In this document: positions 26,527-34,643 of the stretch, piece by piece | Numbering within the stretch: the stretch's first letter is position 1 | How the letters are laid out: the number at the start of each line of letters is the position of its first letter | Origin: an uncultured Saprospiraceae bacterium | GTDB taxonomy: Bacteria > Bacteroidota > Bacteroidia > Chitinophagales > Saprospiraceae | Direction of reading: 5' to 3' | Assembly (NCBI GenBank): GCA_937959115.1 | Contig: CALGAW010000013.1 | Location: 62,001 to 126,000 of the forward strand | DNA length: 64,000 bases | Translations under genes and position numbers: made by a program | Notes under the pieces: generated by a model | Databases searched by the model: none | The model's input: the letters and a program-made list of their open reading frames with translations, nothing else | Told to the model about the DNA's origin: nothing

Positions 26527-26643
26527 AGTATATTCTTTTTTTGCTAAATTTAGTAAAATTTATAGGGAATGAAGTATAATCAAAGTTCTGACTTTTAATT
26601 GATTATCTATGTCCATTCTAAATCTATTAAAATCTGAATTGAA

Positions 26644-26991
26644 ATGTCTACAATATTTGCTGCTTTTCCTCTAGAGGAATCACTAGAACAACGCGTTTAT
26701 GGATTTATTGAGGAGGTCCGTTTGTCTGAAGACCGGACAGTGTATCGGAGTGAGCTTGCTGAGCTCGTTCGACTGTTGACTGATGCGGGGTTAGAATACT
26801 ATTTCTGGAAGCCAGTAGAGTTGACAGGATTAGGCAGTGTGACTCAAAAGATGATAAAAGTAGGCATGAATTCTGGCAAGAAAACATTGAACATGATTGC
26901 CTCAAAAGTGATCAAGGGATTTACTGGAGAGCAAATTTTAACGGTTACTGAGTTTCTTGAGACGTTGTTGTTGGAAGTGGAGACGGACTGA
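26644..26991 (+). CDS. small conserved protein, unknown
   Basis: A 115-residue soluble protein, rich in helices (RVYGFIEEVRLSEDRTVYRSELAELVRLLTDAGLEYYFWKP), without signal peptide, Cys or catalytic motif. Codon use is like its neighbours. I do not recognise the family. It is divergent from the Asp-box gene and ends 18 bases from the convergent DUF4249 gene. Confidence 0.6.
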   Translation: MSTIFAAFPLEESLEQRVYGFIEEVRLSEDRTVYRSELAELVRLLTDAGLEYYFWKPVELTGLGSVTQKMIKVGMNSGKKTLNMIASKVIKGFTGEQILTVTEFLETLLLEVETD

Positions 26992-27009
26992 TTAGTTTAT
27001 AACTAACGG

Positions 27010-27930
27010 CTACTTAGGATACACTTGAAACTCGAAGCTCCTTTCTGAATACCCAGCAAATATGCCCAATCCTCCTGAGACATTTGAATGGATAGAGATA
27101 TATTGTTCTTCAAAATCAGGTCCACTTTGTAGTTCTTCTTGGTACTGATCTAAGTTCAAGGCATGTTTATACAAATCTTCTTCTACCCTTCTCACTCGAA
27201 GCTCCACAATAGCGGTATCTACTTTTGATAAGTCTTCATTTTCTGGAAGAGTTGATTCGATATAAGCGATTGTACTAATCAAGTTTGTTGAATTTTGGAT
27301 CTTTTGATCAGAGAGGTAGATGTTTCTAAAGTTATTATATTTTGTTTGGGTGGTGATTCGATTGTCTGATCGTTGATCCCTTGTATAAACTTCCCATGGA
27401 GTGCTGGTTTTTATGCTACCATCCTTCAAAAAGATCTTTAATCTTGAATCAATCATGTAATAATCATCGGTACTCAAATCATCTATAATATCAATATCTA
27501 TTTCAAATACATCTTGATCATAAAGTATAAGACTATCAATAAAATTGGCAAATGCATTGATTGGCTTAGGAATCTTGGCAAGGGTGTATATTGTATCAAA
27601 ACCTGCAGCAGAAATACTTAAATGGAAATATCCGTCGTAGGATGGATCAGGATAAAAGTTGGTCAACACTATTGGTCTACTATAAATAATTGCAGCCTGT
27701 TCTGTAAACTGATGAGAAAACAAATTGACCTCTAAGTCAGTTAATCCAGGCGCATTTTCAAAAATGTTTTTAGAGGAGGTAACGTTCAATTTTATTTGAT
27801 CATTGTAGGTAAAGGCAGCGTTAACGACAATTTTTTTCTGTGTTTGATTTGGCGTTATTTTGGCTGGTTTTGTACAACCAAAACTTACCCCCAAACCAAC
27901 CAAAACCAAGAATTGCAAGAAAATTTTCAT
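27010..27930 (-). CDS. DUF4249 outer-membrane lipoprotein
   Basis: A 306-residue lipoprotein (MKIFLQFLVLVGLGVSFGC, Cys19) of the DUF4249 family: QKKIVVNAAFTYNDQIKLNVTSSKN and the beta-sandwich region that follows are typical. DUF4249 proteins are nearly always encoded right behind a SusC-like/TonB receptor, as here, where its ATG overlaps the receptor stop (TAATG). They are presumed to be surface partners of the receptor, analogous in position to SusD, with unknown ligand. It is the last gene of the operon that starts at idi and the ECF sigma gene. Confidence 0.85.
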   Translation of the reverse strand: MKIFLQFLVLVGLGVSFGCTKPAKITPNQTQKKIVVNAAFTYNDQIKLNVTSSKNIFENAPGLTDLEVNLFSHQFTEQAAIIYSRPIVLTNFYPDPSYDGYFHLSISAAGFDTIYTLAKIPKPINAFANFIDSLILYDQDVFEIDIDIIDDLSTDDYYMIDSRLKIFLKDGSIKTSTPWEVYTRDQRSDNRITTQTKYNNFRNIYLSDQKIQNSTNLISTIAYIESTLPENEDLSKVDTAIVELRVRRVEEDLYKHALNLDQYQEELQSGPDFEEQYISIHSNVSGGLGIFAGYSERSFEFQVYPK

Positions 27931-30530
27931 TAAAAATTAATTTTGTAAGTAGCATATGGAATTGGTGATCTCAATATACTTGTGTGATAAAAATTTTCTC
28001 CATCAAAAATAGTCGAATAGGAGTTAAATCTCCCATATAAGTTATAGCAGCCAAGTGTCCAAGTACGAAATGTACGAACTTTTAATTTATGAAAATTGAA
28101 GGAGACATCAAGGCGGTGGGTATTAGGATTCCGATACTTGTTTCTTTCCTCTGCAAAATAAATGGTATTTCCATTATAGTCGGTAAACTGTTCAATTGGC
28201 AAGGTAACTGGATTTCCTGTATTGAAGATCCAAATTGCTCCCATCTCTACACGCGGACCAAGTTTATGGTTGATGGCAAAAGCAACGTCATGCCGCTTAT
28301 CAAATCGATAGGGGTACCAATCCCCCTTATTAATGTTCACAAATTGCCGTTGAGTTGAAGAAAGTGTATAGGAAGCCCACCCAGTTGTTCTCCCCTTTGT
28401 TCTTGCTAACGTAAATTCAGCTCCCATACTTTTGCCAATACCTACTTCTACAAAATCAAACCAGGAAGTACCATTTTCATAATAGGAAGCATTAGGTTTA
28501 TACTCTAATAAATTATTTAGCACTTTGTAGTAACCACTAATGCCCACACTGAAAAACAAGGGGAGTTTATGCTTATAACCAAGACTAATTTGGTCAGCTG
28601 TTTCAGGTGAATACTTGAAAGAAGGCACCCACAAATCTGTTGGAAACCCTAGCCCAGAATCAGATAAATAATGGTCAAACTGAACCATCCTAGAATAATT
28701 AAAATTCAAAATAGATTTTGGGGTAAACTGATATTCAAAAAGGAATCGAGGTTGAATAATAGGTAATGTCTCCTGTGTATGACCTAAGCTATAAAGCGCA
28801 ACATGAAAACCTGGTCTTATTCTAAAACGGTTCGTGAAATTCCAATCTGCTTCCAAATAAAAATGAGCATTATTAGAATAGTTAGAGGGCACACCACTAG
28901 ATATAGTCAAATCATTCGTGCTTTTCGTTAGATTTAAAGGATCATAATAGTTTAGTTGATAACTCCCTCCAAACTTAAATTCTTTACCTACACCCAAATT
29001 ATACTGAAAATCAACATTTACAGAAGCTTGGCTTTTAAAAGAACTAGCATCTATTCGGTAGTAATTAATTGGTCCTATAGAATCTATCTCATTCTCAAAA
29101 GTCGATATTGCATCACCCGAATTGTTAAAATAGTTGCTATAGTTAATCGATACATTTGAAAACAATCGTGGGTTAATAATGGAACTCCAATTAAGTGCTG
29201 CAGCTTTGTTTCCCCAACTATTAGAAACGTTTCGGATAGTATTAGAAAAAGCGTCCGTCGAATTTCCTACAAAAAGTGCATTCAAATTACTAAAGGAAAA
29301 TTTATCATTTCCACTATACCAACTGGTATGGAGCCTATTTCGTTCATTCAACTTCCAAGTGAGTTTAAAGTTATTATCTATGAACGAATAATTTCCTATA
29401 GAATTAGGCACTAATAAATCCAATAATGGTCGTCTGATAGACCCAGTAAATGAAAGCTTATCCTTAATGATAGGTCCTTCTAATGAGAATGACGAAGCCA
29501 ATAAGCCAATCCTTACGCCACCATGGAACTGCTTCATATTGCCATCCTTGAGCTTGATATCCATCACAGAAGACAGTCGTCCGTTGTAACGAGAAGGAAA
29601 CCCACTCTTATAAAACTGTACTTTGTGCACGGCTTCGGGGTTAAACAGCGAGACAAAACCAAAAAGATGATAAGCATTATAGATCGGCGCACCATCCATC
29701 AATACCAAATTCTGGTCGCGCCCTCCGCCTCTGACAGAAACCCCGTTATCCCCTTCATTCCCAGACTGAATACCTGGTAGCAGTGTAAATGTCTTCAGTA
29801 CATCATTCTCCCCTAGCAATGCAGGATAGTTTTTCACCTCTTGTACCGTCAATTCTTCAGCATCAGGCTGCGCAATGAAGCGCTTTATTGGCGGTTCCTT
29901 GGTCGTCTCTTCCTTTCTAGGCACCACCACTATTTCAGCGAGTTGATTCCCTGCCATCAATCGTACATTGCGAATAATATTTGAGAATAAAGGAATTGAA
30001 TCTCTCCGCTCCTTGTACCCTAAGTAGGAATAAACGATTTCGTGTTTCCCAGATGGAAGTGTCAGACTAAAAAACCCATACTGGTTAGAGACGGTCCCTT
30101 TTTGTGTGTTGCGTTCATAGATGTTGGCTCCGATAAGAGCTTCATCGCTTTCTAAGTCCTTTAGATAACCACTTATTGTAAACTTTTGATTGGTACTGCG
30201 ATAAATGCTAATCTGTCGACCGTAAATCGCAAATTCTAGCTGAAACGGGGCAACGAGCGATTGAATCACCTCTTCTAATGGCTGATTTTCAACCGAAAGC
30301 GAAACTGGCTCATTGAGTGGAATATGCCTTCTATCATAAACAAAACTGATGTTATGCGTTTCCTTCAACCGCTTAAACACTTCCGTTAATTTTTTATTCT
30401 CCACTTGCAAGGTGACCTCTAATCCAGCAATTGAGGATTGAGCTGTAGAACTTGTCGTGAAGATAAATAAACTCAGAAAAAGTAATAAGCTAGTCACCTT
30501 GTTAAGGAAACGTTCGGTATTATACCACAT
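27930..30530 (-). CDS. TonB-dependent receptor with STN signalling domain
   Basis: An 866-residue outer-membrane receptor. After a signal anchor (LLLFLSLFIFTTSSTAQ near 15-31) come an STN domain (about 38-108: VTLQVENKKLTEVFKRLKETHNISF), a carboxypeptidase-regulatory-like domain (about 113-195: KFTISGYLKDLESDEALIGANIY), a plug (about 220-330 with NGVSVRGGGRDQNLVLMDGAPIYNAYHLFG), and a 22-strand-type barrel ending YATYKINF. The STN domain is the part that contacts a FecR-type anti-sigma factor, and a FecR gene is immediately upstream with an ECF sigma gene before it, so ligand binding probably switches on transcription. DUF4249 follows with a 1-base overlap. Ligand unknown; not the SusC type with SusD. 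Confidence 0.93.
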   Translation of the reverse strand: MWYNTERFLNKVTSLLLFLSLFIFTTSSTAQSSIAGLEVTLQVENKKLTEVFKRLKETHNISFVYDRRHIPLNEPVSLSVENQPLEEVIQSLVAPFQLEFAIYGRQISIYRSTNQKFTISGYLKDLESDEALIGANIYERNTQKGTVSNQYGFFSLTLPSGKHEIVYSYLGYKERRDSIPLFSNIIRNVRLMAGNQLAEIVVVPRKEETTKEPPIKRFIAQPDAEELTVQEVKNYPALLGENDVLKTFTLLPGIQSGNEGDNGVSVRGGGRDQNLVLMDGAPIYNAYHLFGFVSLFNPEAVHKVQFYKSGFPSRYNGRLSSVMDIKLKDGNMKQFHGGVRIGLLASSFSLEGPIIKDKLSFTGSIRRPLLDLLVPNSIGNYSFIDNNFKLTWKLNERNRLHTSWYSGNDKFSFSNLNALFVGNSTDAFSNTIRNVSNSWGNKAAALNWSSIINPRLFSNVSINYSNYFNNSGDAISTFENEIDSIGPINYYRIDASSFKSQASVNVDFQYNLGVGKEFKFGGSYQLNYYDPLNLTKSTNDLTISSGVPSNYSNNAHFYLEADWNFTNRFRIRPGFHVALYSLGHTQETLPIIQPRFLFEYQFTPKSILNFNYSRMVQFDHYLSDSGLGFPTDLWVPSFKYSPETADQISLGYKHKLPLFFSVGISGYYKVLNNLLEYKPNASYYENGTSWFDFVEVGIGKSMGAEFTLARTKGRTTGWASYTLSSTQRQFVNINKGDWYPYRFDKRHDVAFAINHKLGPRVEMGAIWIFNTGNPVTLPIEQFTDYNGNTIYFAEERNKYRNPNTHRLDVSFNFHKLKVRTFRTWTLGCYNLYGRFNSYSTIFDGENFYHTSILRSPIPYATYKINF

Positions 30531-30595
30531 AATAACTCTTAAATACTGTTATAGTTAACCGATCAGCGATTAAAGGTAAGAATTTCTAAGACACT

Positions 30596-31687
30596 TTATT
30601 TGACTTTTTTCAGATAAATCTTGTTCTTATGTTGAGGGTCATTAGGGAATTCAAGTAACTCAAAATTACAAGGACCTTTTAACGAATTAAGGATATCCTT
30701 TTGATTGTTTTTGTTAAAGCTACCGGTTACATTACAATCAAATTGACCAGAAAGAACAATCTCTTTATCAAACCAACCGTTGAGATCACGAATGGCAAAT
30801 TTCAAAGGTACATTTTCGAAATTAAACTTACCCGTTCTCCAAGAATGATAATTCGGTCTATTGTTTGGTAGCTTGGTTGTTCCAAGCACATTGGACATCC
30901 CAACTTCTCCAGGATTCAGAATAATTGATTGGCTGCTTTCCTTTGATTCGTTGATCAGTTGTACCTTTCCTTCTTCCACCACAACATCCGTAATCCGTTC
31001 GTTCGTTCTTACGTTAAAAGCAGTTCCAAGCACCTTGATTTCAGAATCTATACCAATAATTCTAAATGGTTTTTTCGCATCATGTGCAACATCGAAAAAC
31101 GCTTCACCAGTAAGGTAAACAATTCGGTCTTTACCTGTGAACTGTTTAGGAGCGTTCAGTTTTCCATCTTTATTTAACCATACATTAGTACCATCGGCGA
31201 GTACCATGTGACGTGCGTGCCCATTGTAGTCGGAAGAAGCTTCGACATTTTGCAAAACGAAGTAGGAAGCGGCTAGAAGTGCGAGGCCAGCAGCAATCCC
31301 AGTGATCCATTTAGTGAAGTTCATTTTTTTGATCTTCGCTTCTGGTTTTTTGGGGCTCGGAGTTACAGGTTGTTTCTTTTTATTTGAATGCTTCGATGTA
31401 TTTTTAGCTTTTGCTTCAGGCTGTGAAGTAGTGCCCGCTGTTGTTTTTTTAGAGATTTTACTAGAAACTGTTTTCCAGTCAGCTTCTACATCCAATGATT
31501 TCATTTCTTCGGATATCACTGCCATATTCCAGATTTCCTTTATTTCAAGGAATTCTTTCTTGTTTTCTTCTGAACTATTCACCCAAGCAGAGAGGTCTGA
31601 TTCCTCTTGGTTTGTGGCGTAACCTTCAAGAAATCTAACAATGATATCTCTGTCAAAATTGTTCGTATTTGTTTGATCTTTTATCAT
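30596..31687 (-). CDS. FecR-type anti-sigma/sigma-regulator
   Basis: A 363-residue inner-membrane protein of the FecR family. The cytoplasmic N-terminus (about 1-125) starts with a helical domain (IIVRFLEGYATNQEESDLSAWV) with a Lys/Pro-rich linker. One transmembrane helix lies at 127-146, then the periplasmic FecR beta-domain (ADGTNVWLNKDGKLNAPKQF...VYLTGEAFFDVAHDAKKPFRI...VLGTAFNVRT) and a C-terminal DUF4974 domain (FENVPLKFAIRDLNGWFDKEIVL). It transmits ligand occupancy of the TonB receptor to the ECF sigma factor at 31743. It is transcribed between the two with gaps of 55 and 65 bases. Confidence 0.95.
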   Translation of the reverse strand: MIKDQTNTNNFDRDIIVRFLEGYATNQEESDLSAWVNSSEENKKEFLEIKEIWNMAVISEEMKSLDVEADWKTVSSKISKKTTAGTTSQPEAKAKNTSKHSNKKKQPVTPSPKKPEAKIKKMNFTKWITGIAAGLALLAASYFVLQNVEASSDYNGHARHMVLADGTNVWLNKDGKLNAPKQFTGKDRIVYLTGEAFFDVAHDAKKPFRIIGIDSEIKVLGTAFNVRTNERITDVVVEEGKVQLINESKESSQSIILNPGEVGMSNVLGTTKLPNNRPNYHSWRTGKFNFENVPLKFAIRDLNGWFDKEIVLSGQFDCNVTGSFNKNNQKDILNSLKGPCNFELLEFPNDPQHKNKIYLKKVK

Positions 31688-31742
31688 GCTAAATGCAGTT
31701 TCTCTATTAGTAAGACAATATTAATTCCGTTTACACGTACTA

Positions 31743-32309
31743 TTAGATAAAATAATTCCCAAATAATTCTAAAAACCCAACAAAACCAAGTATAACTATC
31801 TGAGAATAAAGCATTTCCTTAGAAATATTTTGTCTAAGAAATTTTAGTGCTTTACTAATTTGAGTTTCAACAGTTCGGATGGAGATATTCAATTCTTCAG
31901 CAATTTCCTTATTCTTTTTTCCTTCGAATCTATTTAGTCTAAAAATCATTTTACACCGATCTGGAAGCTGGTCAATTAAACTATGTATTTGAAGTTCAAA
32001 TTCTTTATGTTCTAATTGATTATCACTAATTGCCTCCGTCGAACTATTGAGAATGATATTAGAATGTCGTTGTTTGGTCTGATTGTGCTTATGATGGTTA
32101 ATACAAGCATTTCTAATGGCCTGAAAAACATAACTTTTTATGGAAGTATTAATATTAATATCATCTCCTTTCTCATACATTTTCACAAAAACGGCTTGAA
32201 CAATATCCTTTGCCGTATCCATATCCTGAACTTGTTTTCTTGCGAAGAGCACTCCCATTGGGTAGTAGTCTTTAAAGATCTTTTCAAATTCCGTTGTTGT
32301 TTTAAACAT
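31743..32309 (-). CDS. ECF sigma-70 factor, FecI-like
   Basis: A 188-residue ECF sigma factor. Region 2 lies at about 8-70 (FEKIFKDYYPMGVLFARKQVQDMDTAKDIVQAVFVKMYE), and region 4 at about 110-160 (LPDRCKMIFRLNRFEGKKNKEIAEELNISIRTVETQISKALKFL), matching the Bacteroidota-specific expansion of FecI-type sigma factors. A hydrophobic tail (SQIVILGFVGFLELFGNYF) is present at the C-terminus. It precedes fecR and the TonB receptor on the same strand, and its start is only 7 bases after the stop of idi, so it may be cotranscribed with that isoprenoid gene. Confidence 0.95.
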   Translation of the reverse strand: MFKTTTEFEKIFKDYYPMGVLFARKQVQDMDTAKDIVQAVFVKMYEKGDDININTSIKSYVFQAIRNACINHHKHNQTKQRHSNIILNSSTEAISDNQLEHKEFELQIHSLIDQLPDRCKMIFRLNRFEGKKNKEIAEELNISIRTVETQISKALKFLRQNISKEMLYSQIVILGFVGFLELFGNYFI

Positions 32310-32316
32310 ATTACTA

Positions 32317-32829
32317 TCAACTATTTAACTCCTCATGAACTCTGTTAAAAATAATTTTAAACCATTCGGTATAGGCTTTAGGATGAATTTCCATGTCTTG
32401 TTTTACAGCATCCATTGTCATATATTTCCAATCCATTACTTCTTCTGGATTAAGTATGGGTTCTGTATCTGAAAACCCAATCACTACATGGTCTAACTCA
32501 TGCTCCGTCAATCCCTGATCTAATACTGCTTTATAAACAAAGCTGAAGGTCTGTTTTAGTGTGCACTCGAACCCCATTTCTTCTTGGAGCCTGCGATTGG
32601 CAGCCTCCACAATGGTTTCATTTTTTCTAGGATGGCTGCAGCAAGTGTTTGTCCAAAGTCCTCCAGAATGATACTTTTCTATCGCTCTTTGCTGAAGCAG
32701 CAGTTCATCTTTACTGTTAAATACAAAAATAGAAAACGCTCGGTGCAATAATCCCTTTTCATGCGCTTCCATCTTTTCCATTAACCCAATGTCCTCATCA
32801 TGCTCATTTACCAGTACCACTTGTTCCAT
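32317..32829 (-). CDS. idi: isopentenyl-diphosphate delta-isomerase, type I
   Basis: A 170-residue type I IDI (Nudix fold) that interconverts isopentenyl and dimethylallyl diphosphate in the cytoplasm. The catalytic Cys motif TNTCCSHPR is at 60-68 (Cys64 aligning to Cys67 of E. coli), the Nudix-like box AANRRLQEEMGF at 76-87, and the acidic catalytic region TEHELDHVV near 108-116. Metal-binding His residues are at 24-29 (HEKGLLHR). Length is close to the family norm. Its proximity to the ECF sigma gene (7 bases) is unusual, since idi is normally unrelated to surface signalling. Confidence 0.95.
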   Translation of the reverse strand: MEQVVLVNEHDEDIGLMEKMEAHEKGLLHRAFSIFVFNSKDELLLQQRAIEKYHSGGLWTNTCCSHPRKNETIVEAANRRLQEEMGFECTLKQTFSFVYKAVLDQGLTEHELDHVVIGFSDTEPILNPEEVMDWKYMTMDAVKQDMEIHPKAYTEWFKIIFNRVHEELNS

Positions 32830-32992
32830 GAATTAAAAATTTAGTCCAAAAATAGAAGTTATTTAGCAGTTAGAATAAAAAAAAGCCATTTTTGTTCTGA
32901 TCTGATCTAGATTTATGGTTTTTATCTTTGTATCCAAGTTATATAAGCCTTTCTAGGAAATTTGAATGATTAAAAAATGTCTAGCTTATAGT

Positions 32993-33466
32993 TCAATCTT
33001 TTTCCCACGTTGTATATGGATTTTGAATTAAATTAGAATTATAATACTTGACATCATCGGATACTCCCCTTCCTAACCAAGAAGGAGCTTCAATTTTCTG
33101 TTTTTCGCTATTTAACTCAACTTCAGCAATCTCCAGCCCTTTATTTTGACCTTCAAAAATATCAATTTCCCAAGTTAAACCGTTTTCTTTTCTGAGATAT
33201 TGGGTCTTTTCAATGATTGGCTTTTCGCAGATCTTCATTAATTCCTTTGCTTCTTGAAATGGAATTTCATATTCAAATTCATTGCGTATGATTCCAATAT
33301 TTTTACTTTTTATTGTCAAAACTCCACGTTCATTGATTATTCGAACTCTTACGGTTCTTTCTTTATTCGAATTCAAATAGCCTTGTTTGATCTTAATTCC
33401 TTCTTTTGAATTGATTTTCCATCCATCATTTAATAGTAAATACTTTCTTTCAATTTCTTTTGCCAT
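32993..33466 (-). CDS. CYTH domain protein
   Basis: A 157-residue CYTH (triphosphate tunnel) domain protein. The signature ExExK is at residues 4-8 (EIERK), after ATG 33466; a TTG two codons upstream is not needed. Basic and acidic strands (RTVRVRI, GVLTIKSK, EFEYEIPF, WEIDIFEGQNKGLEIAEVEL) alternate as expected for the triphosphate tunnel. Family members hydrolyse inorganic triphosphate or thiamine triphosphate, or act as class IV adenylate cyclases; most single-domain bacterial ones are tripolyphosphatases. The choice cannot be made from sequence alone. Monocistronic. Confidence 0.9.
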   Translation of the reverse strand: MAKEIERKYLLLNDGWKINSKEGIKIKQGYLNSNKERTVRVRIINERGVLTIKSKNIGIIRNEFEYEIPFQEAKELMKICEKPIIEKTQYLRKENGLTWEIDIFEGQNKGLEIAEVELNSEKQKIEAPSWLGRGVSDDVKYYNSNLIQNPYTTWEKD

Positions 33467-33551
33467 TTTCAAAACTATTTTACGTTGTAAATTGTCATAA
33501 TCACTTTTTTATGATTGATCAGCATGATTATTCATTATTTCTAGGGTAGCA

Positions 33552-34505
33552 TTACAATTTAAAACCAATTTTTAAACCTCCCCATGCAGCTGGACCAAGT
33601 GTTTTAATCTCCTTCGAAATGTTCGTTCCAGAAAATTCTAGATAAATGAATTTAAATTGAAGAATAAGACCATAATTCAGCTGGCCAACTAGTCTATTTA
33701 TTCCACTTGACGGTATGGAGTAAATACTTTTATCTCCTATTATGCCTCCTTGTAATGTTGCGTCAAAGCCGATCAACATCAATTGCGGTTGAATATACCC
33801 ATATAGGAGCACTTTTTCAGGGTTAGATCTTTCATATGGATTGTTTATTATACCGAAAACAGTATTCATTCCAACCTTGGTATTTGTGTACAAGTTCCCA
33901 ATCTGAGCAGAAGCATTGGCGTTTATTCCGAAGTAATTATGAATGCTTACCAGCTCTTTTTCATAATCAACTCCATAGTTTAATACAAACTGATTTTTTA
34001 TCTGATTTACCCAGCCATAAGGAATTTTATCTCCTGTCAATTTATGAATTCCTGTTTGTGTTTCTTTTCCCAAAGCTGCTGGACCGATCAAGCCAAAGCT
34101 TAAACTAGAAGCGATCCGTTGTTTGGAGGCTTTGCTTTTAGAAAGGCTAAAGCTTTTTAGCATCACAACTGCAGCAAAGGGACGATCTCCCACCTGCACC
34201 TCCAATTTTTCGTAATGATCTGGCGTAAATCCTATGCTTTCAAAGACAATTCCTACTTTACGTTCATCATTGTTTAAATAAGGAAAGAGTCGATTAATAG
34301 GATTCTTTGATAGAACAGGTAAAACGAGTTCTAAACTATATCCTTGTGTATAATTTTTGTCTTGCGAAACAAAAAGATCATTCTCATAATTGATCCTAAA
34401 ATACTTTTCACTATCAATCGCTCTATATGAAGCTGTATTATCAACCTTTTGACCATAAACGAATGATAATGTAAAGAAAAAGCACAGTATATATCCAAAT
34501 CTCAT
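33552..34505 (-). CDS. LpxR-like lipid A deacylase (DUF2219), outer membrane
   Basis: A 317-residue exported beta-barrel. A signal peptide (MRFGYILCFFFTLSFVYGQ) precedes a strand with NYENDLFVSQDKNYTQGYS (residues 39-57). The paired Asn42-Asp43 and Thr53 match positions conserved around the active site of Salmonella LpxR (3'-O-deacylase of lipid A), as does GPAALGKETQTGIHKL...YGWVNQI (141-169), which supplies the His and Gln/Trp motif. The C-terminal strands end GGLKIGFKL with an aromatic-poor but barrel-like pattern. It probably remodels lipid A at the cell surface. It stands between a CYTH gene and a PKD protein in the same orientation, probably independent. Confidence 0.82.
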   Translation of the reverse strand: MRFGYILCFFFTLSFVYGQKVDNTASYRAIDSEKYFRINYENDLFVSQDKNYTQGYSLELVLPVLSKNPINRLFPYLNNDERKVGIVFESIGFTPDHYEKLEVQVGDRPFAAVVMLKSFSLSKSKASKQRIASSLSFGLIGPAALGKETQTGIHKLTGDKIPYGWVNQIKNQFVLNYGVDYEKELVSIHNYFGINANASAQIGNLYTNTKVGMNTVFGIINNPYERSNPEKVLLYGYIQPQLMLIGFDATLQGGIIGDKSIYSIPSSGINRLVGQLNYGLILQFKFIYLEFSGTNISKEIKTLGPAAWGGLKIGFKL

Positions 34506-34610
34506 TTAAGTTAAACGTAAATTTTAACTGTTTAGTTTTTGCAATATAGCGCAATTGAAAAATCACTCCTCATCAACTTTATTCAATTGCAACATTGAAA
34601 TCAATTAGGT

Positions 34611-34635
34611 AAAAACACCTGAAGAAGGGTGGTTT
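34611..34635 (-). terminator. weak terminator after the PKD-protein gene
   Basis: On the minus strand 8-9 bases after the stop, CACC/GGTG with a mismatch-extended AAA/TTT outer stem is followed by TTTTT (34615-34611). The 4-bp core is short. Confidence 0.4.
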
Positions 34636-34643
34636 CTTTTCTA

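Noticed and set aside
32923-32930. TATCTTTG on the plus strand upstream of idi
   Set aside because: It fits the -7 box but the nearest TTTG is 28 bases away and no plus-strand gene follows.
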